Shown piece after piece: positions 16,132 through 25,178 of a stretch of 64,000 bases of DNA. The position numbers were made by a program, and so were the translations under genes. Within the stretch, counting starts at the first letter, position 1, and each line of letters opens with the position of its first letter. The DNA comes from Phycisphaerae bacterium (GTDB lineage: Bacteria; Planctomycetota; Phycisphaerae; Sedimentisphaerales; Anaerobacaceae): positions 1-64,000 of the forward strand of contig JAAYBV010000038.1 in assembly GCA_012744475.1 (NCBI GenBank), in the 5' to 3' direction. A model generated the notes under the pieces. That model did no database searches. It worked only from the letters and a program-made list of their open reading frames with translations, and was not told the origin of the DNA.

Positions 16132-18462
16132 ATGTTCAAGAAACGAACCCCGGAACGGACGTCCCGGCGCTCCGGGACGCTCCTGCGCAGTTTCGTGCTC
16201 GGGCTGACACTAATCCTGACCTCTATCGGCGTCGCAGCCGATCCCTCGCTGGTCGGATGGTGGACGTTCGACGAGGGCTCGGGAACGGTCGCCCACGACG
16301 CCAGCGGGCGGGGCCACGACGGCACGCTCCGGGGCGGTCCGGAGTGGGTGATCGGACGCGTCGACGGCGCGCTGCTGTTCGACGGCAAAGACGACTACGT
16401 GAACATCGGGAGCGTGGGAATCAGCGTGGCCGTCGACAGAACGGTTATGGCGTGGGTCAAGGCCAGCACGGCGACCATACCCGACAAGACGAGCGTCTTC
16501 GGCTTCGTCCCGGACGGAAGCATCGAGGGCACCTATTATGACATGGAAGTGGACGACAAGGGCAACTACATCGCCCACATCTGCGGCTACCAGTGGGTCC
16601 TCGCGCCGGTCGACACGGAATGGCACCATATGGCCGGCACCTACGAAACCGGCACGGGCAGTTGGTTCCTGGACGGCCGGTTCATCGACAGCGCGGATGG
16701 AGACATCGGGACGATCGACCAGGTGCGGATCGGCACGCGGCCCAGCAGCGGCAACTACTTCCCCGGACTGGTGGACGATGTGCGCATCTACAACCGCGCG
16801 ATGACGGAGGCTGAGATTCAGTCCGTGATCGCGGGCACCGACCTGGGGCAGGCGACCGACCCCAGCCCGGCGCACGGGGCACTGGATGTCCCGCGTGACG
16901 CGGTGCTGTCGTGGACGCCCGACGCCTCCGCCGTCCGGCACAACATCTATCTGGGCACGAACTGGGACGACGTGCGTAGCGCCAGCACCGCCGATCCGCG
17001 AGGTGCGCTGGTCGGTCAGGGGCAGGCCGGAGCCACGTTCGATCCCGAGGGTCTGCTCGCGTTGAACCAGACGTATTACTGGCGCATCGACGGCATCGGC
17101 GCCGCTCCCGACAACACCGTATTCAAAGGCAGGGTCTGGAGCTTCGCGTCGGAGTCTTTTGCCTATCCCATCGAGAACATCGTGGCCACCGCGTCGCACG
17201 CGGACGCCGACGCCGGACCGGAGAACACGGTTAACGCCTCCGGCGTGAACGCACAGGACCAGCACTCCATGAACTCGCGTGACATGTGGCTGGCCAGCCC
17301 CGGCCCCGACGAGCCTGTGTGGATTCAGTACGACTTCGATCGCGTCTACAAGCTCCACCAGATGCTGGTCTGGAACTACAACACAGAGTTCGAACTGCTG
17401 CTCGGCTTCGGCCTTAAGAACGTCACGGTCGAATACTCGGCCGACGGCGCTGAGTGGGTTGCACTGGGAGACGTCGAGTTCGCCCAAGCGACGGCCAACC
17501 CCTCGTACGTGTACAACACGACGGTGGATTTCGAGGGCGTTGCGGCCAGGAGCGTCCGCCTGACCGTCCGCAGCGGCTACGGGCTCATCGCGCGGTACGG
17601 CCTCAGCGAGGTGCGGTTCCTGTACATCCCCGCGCACGCGCGCCGACCGCAGCCCGCCGACGGCGCCACCGACGTGGAGATCGGCACGACCCTGAGCTGG
17701 AGCAGCGGACGCGAAGCCGCGTCACACGAGGTCCATCTGGGCGCCGATCCGGCAGTTCTCGCGCTGATCGGCACGCCCGAGACCGCCAGCCTGCCGCCGG
17801 GCGATCTGGCCTTCGGAACGAGCTACTACTGGAGGGTGGACGAGGTCAACGAGGCCGAGGCCATCGGCCTGTGGGAAGGCGATCTCTGGAGCTTCACCGT
17901 CGAGGAGTACGCGAGCATCGACGATTTCGAGAGCTACAACGACGACGTCGACGCCGGCACGACGATCTTCGACGCCTGGCTTGACGGCTGGGTCAACGAC
18001 ACCGGATCGACGGTCGGCTACCTCAATGCGCCGTTCGCCGAGCGGACCATCGTCCACGGCGGCGAGCAGTCGATGCCGCTGGCATACGATAACTCGGCTT
18101 CGCCGTTCTACTCGGAGGCCGAGCGGACCTTCGAGCAGGCTCAAGATTGGACGATCGGCGGAGCCGACCACCTGCGGCTGTGGTTCCGGGGCGATGCCGA
18201 GAACACGCCGCAGACGCTCTACGTCACGCTGGAAGACAGCGCCGGACACACCGCCACCGTCCGCGGCGCGGACCCGGACGCGGTTGTCACGACCACCTGG
18301 CAAGATTGGCAGATCGCGCTGAGCGAGTTCGGCGGGATCGGCCTGGCCAAGGTGGAAAAGATAACCATCGGCGTCGGCAACCGGACCAGCCCGGCCGCCG
18401 GCGGAACCGGCATCGTCTACATCGATGATGTCGGGTTCGGCCGCCCCGCTGCCACGCCATAG
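16132..18462 (+). CDS. Large secreted protein with LamG and discoidin-like domains
   Basis: 776 residues. Signal peptide (LLRSFVLGLTLILTSIGVAA). A LamG/concanavalin-like domain spans about residues 33-230 (SLVGWWTFDEGSG to DDVRIYNRAMTEAE). Two Fn3/Ig-like modules share the pattern of NIYLG or EVHLG, then NQTYYWRIDGI or GTSYYWRVDEVNEA. Between them lies an F5/8 type C-like domain (PVWIQYDFDRVYKLHQMLVW). A last jelly-roll domain, about residues 600-776, contains ADHLRLWFRGD. Such proteins bind carbohydrate or cell surfaces; no catalytic residue is apparent. AGGAGG lies 7 nt before the ATG. A strong terminator follows, so it is monocistronic. Confidence 0.85.
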   Translation: MFKKRTPERTSRRSGTLLRSFVLGLTLILTSIGVAADPSLVGWWTFDEGSGTVAHDASGRGHDGTLRGGPEWVIGRVDGALLFDGKDDYVNIGSVGISVAVDRTVMAWVKASTATIPDKTSVFGFVPDGSIEGTYYDMEVDDKGNYIAHICGYQWVLAPVDTEWHHMAGTYETGTGSWFLDGRFIDSADGDIGTIDQVRIGTRPSSGNYFPGLVDDVRIYNRAMTEAEIQSVIAGTDLGQATDPSPAHGALDVPRDAVLSWTPDASAVRHNIYLGTNWDDVRSASTADPRGALVGQGQAGATFDPEGLLALNQTYYWRIDGIGAAPDNTVFKGRVWSFASESFAYPIENIVATASHADADAGPENTVNASGVNAQDQHSMNSRDMWLASPGPDEPVWIQYDFDRVYKLHQMLVWNYNTEFELLLGFGLKNVTVEYSADGAEWVALGDVEFAQATANPSYVYNTTVDFEGVAARSVRLTVRSGYGLIARYGLSEVRFLYIPAHARRPQPADGATDVEIGTTLSWSSGREAASHEVHLGADPAVLALIGTPETASLPPGDLAFGTSYYWRVDEVNEAEAIGLWEGDLWSFTVEEYASIDDFESYNDDVDAGTTIFDAWLDGWVNDTGSTVGYLNAPFAERTIVHGGEQSMPLAYDNSASPFYSEAERTFEQAQDWTIGGADHLRLWFRGDAENTPQTLYVTLEDSAGHTATVRGADPDAVVTTTWQDWQIALSEFGGIGLAKVEKITIGVGNRTSPAAGGTGIVYIDDVGFGRPAATP

Positions 18463-18497
18463 CGATCAGATCGATGGCATTGGCTCTCGCATACCAC

Positions 18498-18534
18498 GGC
18501 GGGCCCTGTCAACACGGCAAGGGCCCGCCTTTTT
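18498..18534 (+). terminator. Rho-independent terminator after the LamG gene
   Basis: Perfect 9-bp stem GGCGGGCCC / GGGCCCGCC, a 14-nt loop and a run of five T directly after the stem. It lies 36 nt after the stop. Confidence 0.9.
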
Positions 18535-18586
18535 CTGCGCGTCGTTTTCACATGCGTCTAATAGCGGACAGGCGCCCATCCAAGGG

Positions 18587-18615
18587 TTGACGCCGGGGCG
18601 GACGGCGGGTAGCCT
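18587..18615 (+). promoter_or_regulatory. Weak promoter candidate for the symporter operon
   Basis: TTGACG, 17 nt, TAGCCT. The -10 match is modest. It is the best candidate in the 206-nt gap between the terminator and the GTG at 18741. Confidence 0.3.
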
Positions 18616-18740
18616 GACGCCATGCCAAGGTCTGCACAGACAATTGCGGTCGGTTGTGGCCATCCCGGCATGCCGTGGGGCAACCATCGTCCGGACGTAT
18701 TTCTCGTCGACAACGATCCCTGATTGAGGAGAACCATCCC

Positions 18741-18965
18741 GTGAACATGCTGCGTGTGTGGCCGATCGTGTGCCAGTTCGGCGTCGGCGCCGTGTTGTGC
18801 CTGGTCGGCATCTGGGCGGGGTTTCGAGGCGGATACCTCAACCTGCGCATTGCGGAGGACCGGCGGCTCCTCGTGACACTCATCGCAGGGTATCTGCTCC
18901 TGCTGGCTGGGGCATGTGTCTTCACATTCCTGTCGACCCACTGGGCAGAGGGAGGGGCACGATGA
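18741..18965 (+). CDS. Small membrane protein, possible symporter subunit
   Basis: 74 residues if it starts at GTG 18741, which has GAGGAG 9 nt upstream; an in-frame ATG at 18747 would be 15 nt away. Two membrane helices (VCQFGVGAVLCLVGIWAG and LLVTLIAGYLLLLAGACVF) flank a short loop with RIAEDRR. Its stop overlaps the symporter start as ATGA, which implies translational coupling. Small two-helix partners of SSS symporters are known (the DUF485/DUF4212 type); this one has no clear match to either, so the partner role is inference. Confidence 0.7.
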   Translation: MNMLRVWPIVCQFGVGAVLCLVGIWAGFRGGYLNLRIAEDRRLLVTLIAGYLLLLAGACVFTFLSTHWAEGGAR

Positions 18966-20800
18966 TTGCTGAGGTCCTCGGCGGGCCCCTCGATTATGTC
19001 GTTCTGCTGGCCTATTTCGTCGGCATCATGGTGTTCGGCCTGTGGTTCGGACGCTATACCGCGAGCACGAAGGACTTCTTCTTCGGCGGCCAGCGGTTCT
19101 CCTGGTGGCTCATCTCGTTCTCGTGCGTCGCGACGCTCGTCGGCAGCTACAGCTTCATCAAGTACAGTCAGGCCGGATTCGACTACGGCATCTCCAGCAC
19201 ACAGACCTACTTCAACGATTGGTTCTGGATGCCGATCCTGGTGCTGGTCTGGATTCCCATCATTTACTACAAGCGGATTGTGTCGATTCCCGAGTACCTG
19301 GAGGCCCGCTTCGACAAGAAGACGCGCGTGGCGGCCACCTGCGTCATCCTGCTCTACATGGTAGGGTACATCGGCATCAATCTCCTGACTCTGGGCACAG
19401 CCCTTCACACGCTGCTCGGCTGGCACGTCATGACCGGGGCCACCGTGACGGCGGTAGCGGTCGCCCTCTATGTGTACGCAGGCGGGCAGACGGCGGTCAT
19501 CATGACCGACCTTGTGCAGGGCATCATCCTGCTGGGTGCGGGCCTCGGGCTGCTCATCGGCGGCATCTATCATTTCGGCGGCTTCGGCGACTTCTGGTCC
19601 CTGCTGCCACAGACGCACAAGTACGCGTTCTCCGATTTCAACGCGCCGCCCAAGTTCAGCTTCATCGGCATTTACGTCCAGGACGGCCTGGCCAACACCG
19701 GCGCTCTGATGCTGATGAACCAGGCCTTTATCCTCCGCTTCCTCTCCCTCAAGAGCGTCAAAGACTCCCGACGGATGGTTATCTGCTGGATTCTCGTGCT
19801 CACCCCCCTGGCGGCCATCGCCACAAGTTGCGGCGGCTGGCTTGCCAAGGCGCTCGCGAACCACGGCGAACTGACCACCAGTTCGGAAGACTCTTTTGTG
19901 AAGGCCGCCGATTTCCTCTGTTCCCCCGGGGTCTTCGGCTTCATCCTCGCGGCCTTGACCGCTGCCCTGATGAGTACGGCCGATTCCCTCGTGAACGCCG
20001 TCAGTGCGGTCTTCGTCAACGACATCTGGCGACCCTATATCCGTCCCGCGGCCAGCGACAAGCATCACCTGCTGGTGGCGAGAATTACGAGCTTGGCGGC
20101 GGCGGGTCTGGGCCTCGCCCTGGTCCCCATATTCATGGCGGAGGACTCGATCTACGTTGCCCACGGCATGTTCACCGCCGCGGTCACACCTCCGGTTGTG
20201 ATGGCGATTCTTCTGGCGATTCTCTGGAAACGGTACACCCCGGCAGCGGCTTTCGCGACCATTGCGGGCGGGGGCGCCCTGATCGGCCTGTCCTTTGTCT
20301 GGCCCGATGCGCTCGTTGGGCCCCTCGACTTCGGAATGGGCCCTGACAGCTACACGTTCATGCGCGCCCTGTTCGGGCTGCTGGCGGCCGGCGCGGTAGG
20401 TGTGGTCGTCACCTGGTTCACGAAGGCCAAGCCACAGGACGAGATCAGGGGGCTCGTCGCAGGCACTCAGATGGACGCCATGCGCCAGTTCAAAGGAGGC
20501 GAGCCCAACCGCCGGCCCGGCGGGAAAGTCCGTCTGACTGCACAGTTCGACGGGAGCCTCTCAGGGACGAACACGGTGATTGTGCCGCGGTCCGCGCTCG
20601 ACAAGATGGCCGCCGAGCCGGGCGACCTGCTCTACGTGGACGACGTCCGCTGGTGGTATGGGGGCCTGCGCTCCGTTCATGTCAGGGCCGGAGTCCCCTC
20701 GAATCCGGACGGCGGCGACGCGATGCTCATCAGTCCCGAGGACGCCGCCACCGCCCACTTCACCGAAGGGCAGTCCGTGGTCGTCGAAAAGATCCTGTGA
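18962..20800 (+). CDS. Sodium:solute symporter (SSS family)
   Basis: 612 residues with about 12-13 membrane helices in the first 490. SSS hallmarks: DYVVLLAYFVGIMVFGLWFG, then STKDFFFGGQRFSWWLISFS, VGSYSFIKYSQAGF, YVYAGGQTAVIMTDLVQG and FILAALTAALMSTADSLVN, the last with the Ser/Thr cluster typical of the second sodium site. It imports a solute, perhaps a sugar or organic acid, with Na+. Residues about 520-612 form an extra soluble domain (NTVIVPRSALDKMA, GDLLYVDDVRWWYGG) not usual in the family. It overlaps the small gene before it (ATGA) and the next gene (GTGA). Confidence 0.9.
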   Translation: MIAEVLGGPLDYVVLLAYFVGIMVFGLWFGRYTASTKDFFFGGQRFSWWLISFSCVATLVGSYSFIKYSQAGFDYGISSTQTYFNDWFWMPILVLVWIPIIYYKRIVSIPEYLEARFDKKTRVAATCVILLYMVGYIGINLLTLGTALHTLLGWHVMTGATVTAVAVALYVYAGGQTAVIMTDLVQGIILLGAGLGLLIGGIYHFGGFGDFWSLLPQTHKYAFSDFNAPPKFSFIGIYVQDGLANTGALMLMNQAFILRFLSLKSVKDSRRMVICWILVLTPLAAIATSCGGWLAKALANHGELTTSSEDSFVKAADFLCSPGVFGFILAALTAALMSTADSLVNAVSAVFVNDIWRPYIRPAASDKHHLLVARITSLAAAGLGLALVPIFMAEDSIYVAHGMFTAAVTPPVVMAILLAILWKRYTPAAAFATIAGGGALIGLSFVWPDALVGPLDFGMGPDSYTFMRALFGLLAAGAVGVVVTWFTKAKPQDEIRGLVAGTQMDAMRQFKGGEPNRRPGGKVRLTAQFDGSLSGTNTVIVPRSALDKMAAEPGDLLYVDDVRWWYGGLRSVHVRAGVPSNPDGGDAMLISPEDAATAHFTEGQSVVVEKIL

Positions 20801-23295
20801 GCAATCGGACCGCCGGTGACAGAGCACAAGGCACGAGAGCTGTGCGAAAGTCAGTTCGATATCTCGTGTGGGGCGTCGCGGCGACGGCGGTTGTGGTCGG
20901 CGCCGGATCGGGAGTCCTGTTCCTGCGCGGGACGGGGGTCGATTCCGAGGCGCTCCTGGCGTCGCTGGCCCGCGCGACGTCGCCGGCACGGATCGCAATC
21001 GAGTACCCGCTGGACGGGACCCTGTTTCCGCCGGAGATCAGCGCTCCGACGCTGCGATGGAAGGACGAGAACGCCAGCGCGAATCTCTGGCTGGTCACGA
21101 TCGTGTTTGCCGAAGGTCGCAGCCACATCGACCATTTCGCCACGCAGCAGCAATGGCAGCCGGCAGCGCGGCTCTGGGCACAGATCAAACGGCGGTCCCT
21201 GGAGAAGCCGGCGCTCGTGAGGGTGGTCGGGCTCGATCGCCGCACGCCGGAGCAGGCGTTGTCGGCCGGACAAGTCACGATCCGGACCTCATCGGACGAG
21301 GTCGCAGCGCCGTTGTTCTATCGCGAGGTGAACCTGCCCTTCATCGACGCCGTCAAGGACCCTTCCACCATTCGCTGGCGCTTCGGTCCGGTCTCGGCGT
21401 CGTCGCCGCCGCCGGTTGTGCTGGAAAACCTGCCGGTGTGCGGGAACTGCCATTCGTTTTCCACGGACGGCGCAACGCTGGGGATGGACATCGACTACGC
21501 CAACGACAAAGGCTCGTATGCCATCGCGGCGGTCGCCAGGTCCATCACCCTTGAGAAGAACGCGATCATCACCTGGAGCGATTACAGGAGGGACGAACGC
21601 GAGCCGACGTTCGGGCTGCTGTCGCAGGTCTCGCCCGATGGGCGATTCGTCGTAAGCACCGTCAAGGACGAGTCGGTCTTCGTGCCCAAGCCCGGCCTGG
21701 ACTTCTCTCAGTTGTTCTTCCCGGTCAAGGGAATCCTGTGCGTCTACGACCGGCAGACGGGCACATTCCAGTCGCTGCCGGGGGCCGACGACCCGAACCG
21801 GGTGCAGAGCAATCCGACGTGGAGCCCTGACGGCAAGCACATCGTCTTTGCTGCCACGCAGGCGTACCGCGTGCGGCGCGCCGGCGATGAGCACAAGGTG
21901 CTGCTGAGCGCGTCGGATTGCCGCGAATTCCTGGTGGAGGGCAAGCCGTTCCAGTTCGATCTCTACCGCGTCCCGTTCAACGAGGGTCGCGGCGGGCAGG
22001 CCGAGCCGATCGCCGGGGCCTCGTTCAACGGCAAGAGCAACTACTTCCCCCGCTATTCGCCGGACGGCAAGTGGATCGTGTTCTGCCGGGCGCAGAACTA
22101 CATGCTGCTCCAGCCGGACAGCGAACTGTACATCATCCCCGCCGAGGGCGGCCAGGCCCGCCGCTTGCGCGCCAACACCAGGTGCATGAACTCCTGGCAC
22201 AGCTTCTCGCCCAACGGCAAATGGCTCGTCTTCTCGGGCAAGCCCGACTCTCCCTACACGCGGCTGTACCTGACCCATATCGACGAACAGGGCGAGAGCA
22301 CGCCGGCGGTGGTGCTCGACCGCCTGACCGCGCCGGATCGCGCCGCCAACATCCCGGAGTTCGTCAAGGCGGACGCCGCCGCGATTCGACAGATTCGGGA
22401 GAAGTTCATCGACGATGTCTCCTACGCGCGGGCCGCATGGGAGTGCTTCAAATCGGACGACCTGGACGGCGCCGAACGCCACGCGAGAAAGGCGCTGGAG
22501 CTGAATCCGAACAGCGGCGAGGCGCTTCACACCCTGGGACTGGCCTTCTTCGCCGGCCGGCAGTACGGCGAGGCGATCCGGCATCTGTCGCAGGCGGCCC
22601 AAGCCAAGCCCGACGACGGCCGGATTCTGGCCGACCTGGGAGGCGCCCTCGTTGCCGAAAATCGGCTCGACGAAGGCATCCGTTGTCTGCATCGGGCGCT
22701 GGAGCTGGCGCCGGACGTTCACGAGGCGCACTTTAACCTGGGCGTCGCCCAGTCCCGCCGGGGCAACAAAACCGAGGCGATGCAGTGCTGGCTGCGAACG
22801 GTCCAGCTCGATCCCCACAACTACACGGCTCACCACAACCTCGCGGTGCTGCTGGACGAGCAAGGCGAACCGGACCGGGCCCTCGAGCACTACCGCCAGG
22901 CGGCACGGCTCAAGCCGGGCGATTGCATGGCGCAGGCCCACTTGGGGATGGCGCTGTGCGCCCGAGGGGCAACCGAGGAGGGCTTGACGCAGTTGTCCTA
23001 CGCCGCGAGCCTCGACCCGGCCAACACCGCTATCCGCTACCAATTGGCCGTCACGCTGGCTGGGCTCCGGCAGCACGAGCAGGCGATCACGCACTTCCTC
23101 CAGGTCCTGCGGCTGGCCCCACGCCACACCGATGCGCTGTTGGGGCTGGCGACCAGCTACGCCCAAATCGGTCAGGTAGACAAGGCCGTCGCCCGCCTGG
23201 AGGAAGCCAGACGCATCGCCCAGTCCGCCGGCAACCAGGAACTCGTCCAGCGAGTCACCAGGCAGATCGAGTCCTACCGCCGGCGCGACCAATAG
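20797..23295 (+). CDS. PD40 propeller and TPR protein with a CxxCH motif
   Basis: 832 residues. One membrane helix near the N-terminus (WGVAATAVVVGAGSGVLFL) anchors the protein outward. A single c-type haem motif, CGNCH, is at about residues 214-218. PD40/TolB-like blades follow, with signatures NPTWSPDGKHIVFAA, FPRYSPDGKWIVFCR and WHSFSPNGKWLVFSG. From about residue 545 there are some eight TPRs (NPNSGEALHTLGLAFF onward). Haem binding is suggested by the motif but not proven. The GTG at 20797 overlaps the symporter stop; a second GTG at 20842 is possible. It converges on the next gene with 17 nt between stops. Confidence 0.85.
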   Translation: MSNRTAGDRAQGTRAVRKSVRYLVWGVAATAVVVGAGSGVLFLRGTGVDSEALLASLARATSPARIAIEYPLDGTLFPPEISAPTLRWKDENASANLWLVTIVFAEGRSHIDHFATQQQWQPAARLWAQIKRRSLEKPALVRVVGLDRRTPEQALSAGQVTIRTSSDEVAAPLFYREVNLPFIDAVKDPSTIRWRFGPVSASSPPPVVLENLPVCGNCHSFSTDGATLGMDIDYANDKGSYAIAAVARSITLEKNAIITWSDYRRDEREPTFGLLSQVSPDGRFVVSTVKDESVFVPKPGLDFSQLFFPVKGILCVYDRQTGTFQSLPGADDPNRVQSNPTWSPDGKHIVFAATQAYRVRRAGDEHKVLLSASDCREFLVEGKPFQFDLYRVPFNEGRGGQAEPIAGASFNGKSNYFPRYSPDGKWIVFCRAQNYMLLQPDSELYIIPAEGGQARRLRANTRCMNSWHSFSPNGKWLVFSGKPDSPYTRLYLTHIDEQGESTPAVVLDRLTAPDRAANIPEFVKADAAAIRQIREKFIDDVSYARAAWECFKSDDLDGAERHARKALELNPNSGEALHTLGLAFFAGRQYGEAIRHLSQAAQAKPDDGRILADLGGALVAENRLDEGIRCLHRALELAPDVHEAHFNLGVAQSRRGNKTEAMQCWLRTVQLDPHNYTAHHNLAVLLDEQGEPDRALEHYRQAARLKPGDCMAQAHLGMALCARGATEEGLTQLSYAASLDPANTAIRYQLAVTLAGLRQHEQAITHFLQVLRLAPRHTDALLGLATSYAQIGQVDKAVARLEEARRIAQSAGNQELVQRVTRQIESYRRRDQ

Positions 23296-23312
23296 AACCG
23301 GCAAACCACGCG

Positions 23313-25037
23313 TCAACGCTTCACTTGGATGGTCCCGTCCTCGGCGATGTCCACCTGGGCGGACAAGGTCTTGGCCGACTGGAATGCGAATTCCTGCTTG
23401 CCGCGGACGATGACCTTGTCGCGATCGGCGATCAGACCAAGAGGCCGATCGGGGTCGCGGCGCCGCAGTACGTTGGCCAGCAGGAAGGCCTTTTCGAGGC
23501 CGTCCCCCCTGCCGTAGTTGGCGACCTCGTCGGGCTGGGCCAGGCGGTTGCCGTCGTAGATCGAGACCGATTCGAGCTGCCCCAGCCAGGCGTGGACCTC
23601 GTCAAGCGGTTTGGAGCCGGCCCGTTCGAGCGAGACCGGGTTGCGTTCGATGGCGGCCTTGACGAACGGGCGCCAGTCACACGTGTCCATGTCCCGATAG
23701 GCGTAGAAGGCCAGGTCGATCGTGGGGTTGCTCTGCCTTCTCGACTGAAGCTGGGCGATGATCTCCTCGCGACTCTGATCGACCGACAGCTTGACAGGCT
23801 CGACCGCCTTGAAGCTCTTCTGCCTGCCGGGCAGCCTGGGCCGGATGTGCACGAAGTCGGTCAGCAGCTCGACGAACCGTCCGGCCTCGGGCACGTGCGG
23901 TTCGAGGAAGCGACGCAGGGCCTCGCGTCCGGCCGGCTCTCTCAAGTCCGGCTCGTCTTTCTCGAGGAAATCGCTCAGCCGGTCGCAGCGGACGCGTCCC
24001 GGGATCTCGTGCCGCACGAAATCCTCGTCGGACACCTCGGCCAGGAGTTTGTCGTGGGTGGCATCGCCGATCTTGTACGGGCTGCCATGCTCGTAGTGAA
24101 AGAGCGTCTCGGCCTTGAGGAACTGCGGTTGGCCGTGACAATCGCGACAGATCTGGAAATGCTCCTGGTACTGCCGGTGGCAGCGCAGGAAGCTGGCGAA
24201 GCTCGTGATGCTCAGTTCGGTCCGGAGATACTCGCCGATCCGTCCGATGAAGCGGTCGTAGGCTTTCGGGTCGATCGTCGCATCGTCGTAGAAGCAGTGG
24301 ATGTACCCGGTCGGGTGGGCAACGATGGTCACCTGCTCGTTGCGCAGGGCGCGCTGGGCCTTGTACGAGATCTCGGTGCCGTTGAACCACATGGTCTTGG
24401 TGACGAGCCGTCGGTTGTTGGTAAGGATGCCGTCCTGCATGTCGATGAAGTTCTGCGAATGGAGCGGCGTGAGGATCAGATAGATGTCCTCCAGAGGGAT
24501 GCCGCAGACGATAAACGACGCGGCGGCGTACAGCGTCGCCAGCGAGACGCACTCGCCGGCCGCCCGGTCGTAGCCCGGCCGGAAGCGAAAGGCCTCCATC
24601 GCCTCGACCGTCTCGGTCTTCCAGTAGGGAATCACGTCGCCGTTGTACTTGTCGAGCCCGAAATGCTTGCGGATGTCGACGTCGAAATAGTACTGGTCGC
24701 CCGTGTAGCCGAACAGCGCGTTGCTGCCGGCGATCTGCTCGGGACTGATCACGTGCCGGAAGCGGTTGACCTCCGTCTCCTGTTTGGTCAGGCCCCAAGT
24801 CTCCAGGTCGAGGTTGAAGTCGAACTCGTCCATGATGTACTGCCGCATCCGCATCAGCCTGCGGTAGCTGGTCTTGCCTTCGAGCTTGGCGAAGCAATCG
24901 ACCTGACGCCACCTCCACAGCAGCGGGCTCATGATGTTGGCCAGCACGAGGCTGTACATCAGCTCCGGGAAGACGAACACTTCCATGTCCGAGAGCGTGA
25001 TCGCCGACGAATACTTCTCCAGGTCCTTCGCGTCCAT
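23313..25037 (-). CDS. Conserved hypothetical, transglutaminase-like core
   Basis: 574 residues, no signal peptide. The stretch GECVSLATLYAAASFIVCGI followed by LILTPLHSQNF and later GYIHCFYDD resembles the Cys-His-(Asp) order of the transglutaminase/papain-like fold, though I cannot confirm the triad. A CRDCH motif lies near residue 305. The C-terminus ends in short strands typical of a small beta-domain (QVDIAEDGTIQVKR). GAGGAA lies 9 nt before the ATG. The upstream TIGR02757 gene ends 141 nt away on the same strand. Function unknown; a cytosolic peptide-processing or cross-linking enzyme is only one option. Confidence 0.6.
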   Translation of the reverse strand: MDAKDLEKYSSAITLSDMEVFVFPELMYSLVLANIMSPLLWRWRQVDCFAKLEGKTSYRRLMRMRQYIMDEFDFNLDLETWGLTKQETEVNRFRHVISPEQIAGSNALFGYTGDQYYFDVDIRKHFGLDKYNGDVIPYWKTETVEAMEAFRFRPGYDRAAGECVSLATLYAAASFIVCGIPLEDIYLILTPLHSQNFIDMQDGILTNNRRLVTKTMWFNGTEISYKAQRALRNEQVTIVAHPTGYIHCFYDDATIDPKAYDRFIGRIGEYLRTELSITSFASFLRCHRQYQEHFQICRDCHGQPQFLKAETLFHYEHGSPYKIGDATHDKLLAEVSDEDFVRHEIPGRVRCDRLSDFLEKDEPDLREPAGREALRRFLEPHVPEAGRFVELLTDFVHIRPRLPGRQKSFKAVEPVKLSVDQSREEIIAQLQSRRQSNPTIDLAFYAYRDMDTCDWRPFVKAAIERNPVSLERAGSKPLDEVHAWLGQLESVSIYDGNRLAQPDEVANYGRGDGLEKAFLLANVLRRRDPDRPLGLIADRDKVIVRGKQEFAFQSAKTLSAQVDIAEDGTIQVKR

Positions 25038-25178
25038 CCGTTCGATTCCTCAAGCCAATGCCACTGTTGCCGCCCCACCCCGCCAGCAATACGTCCCGCC
25101 CGCCGCCGGAGTTTACCAGAAATCGTGGCAATCACAACCGTCAGAGCATTCCATACGACATCTGAGAGGGAAGACGAA

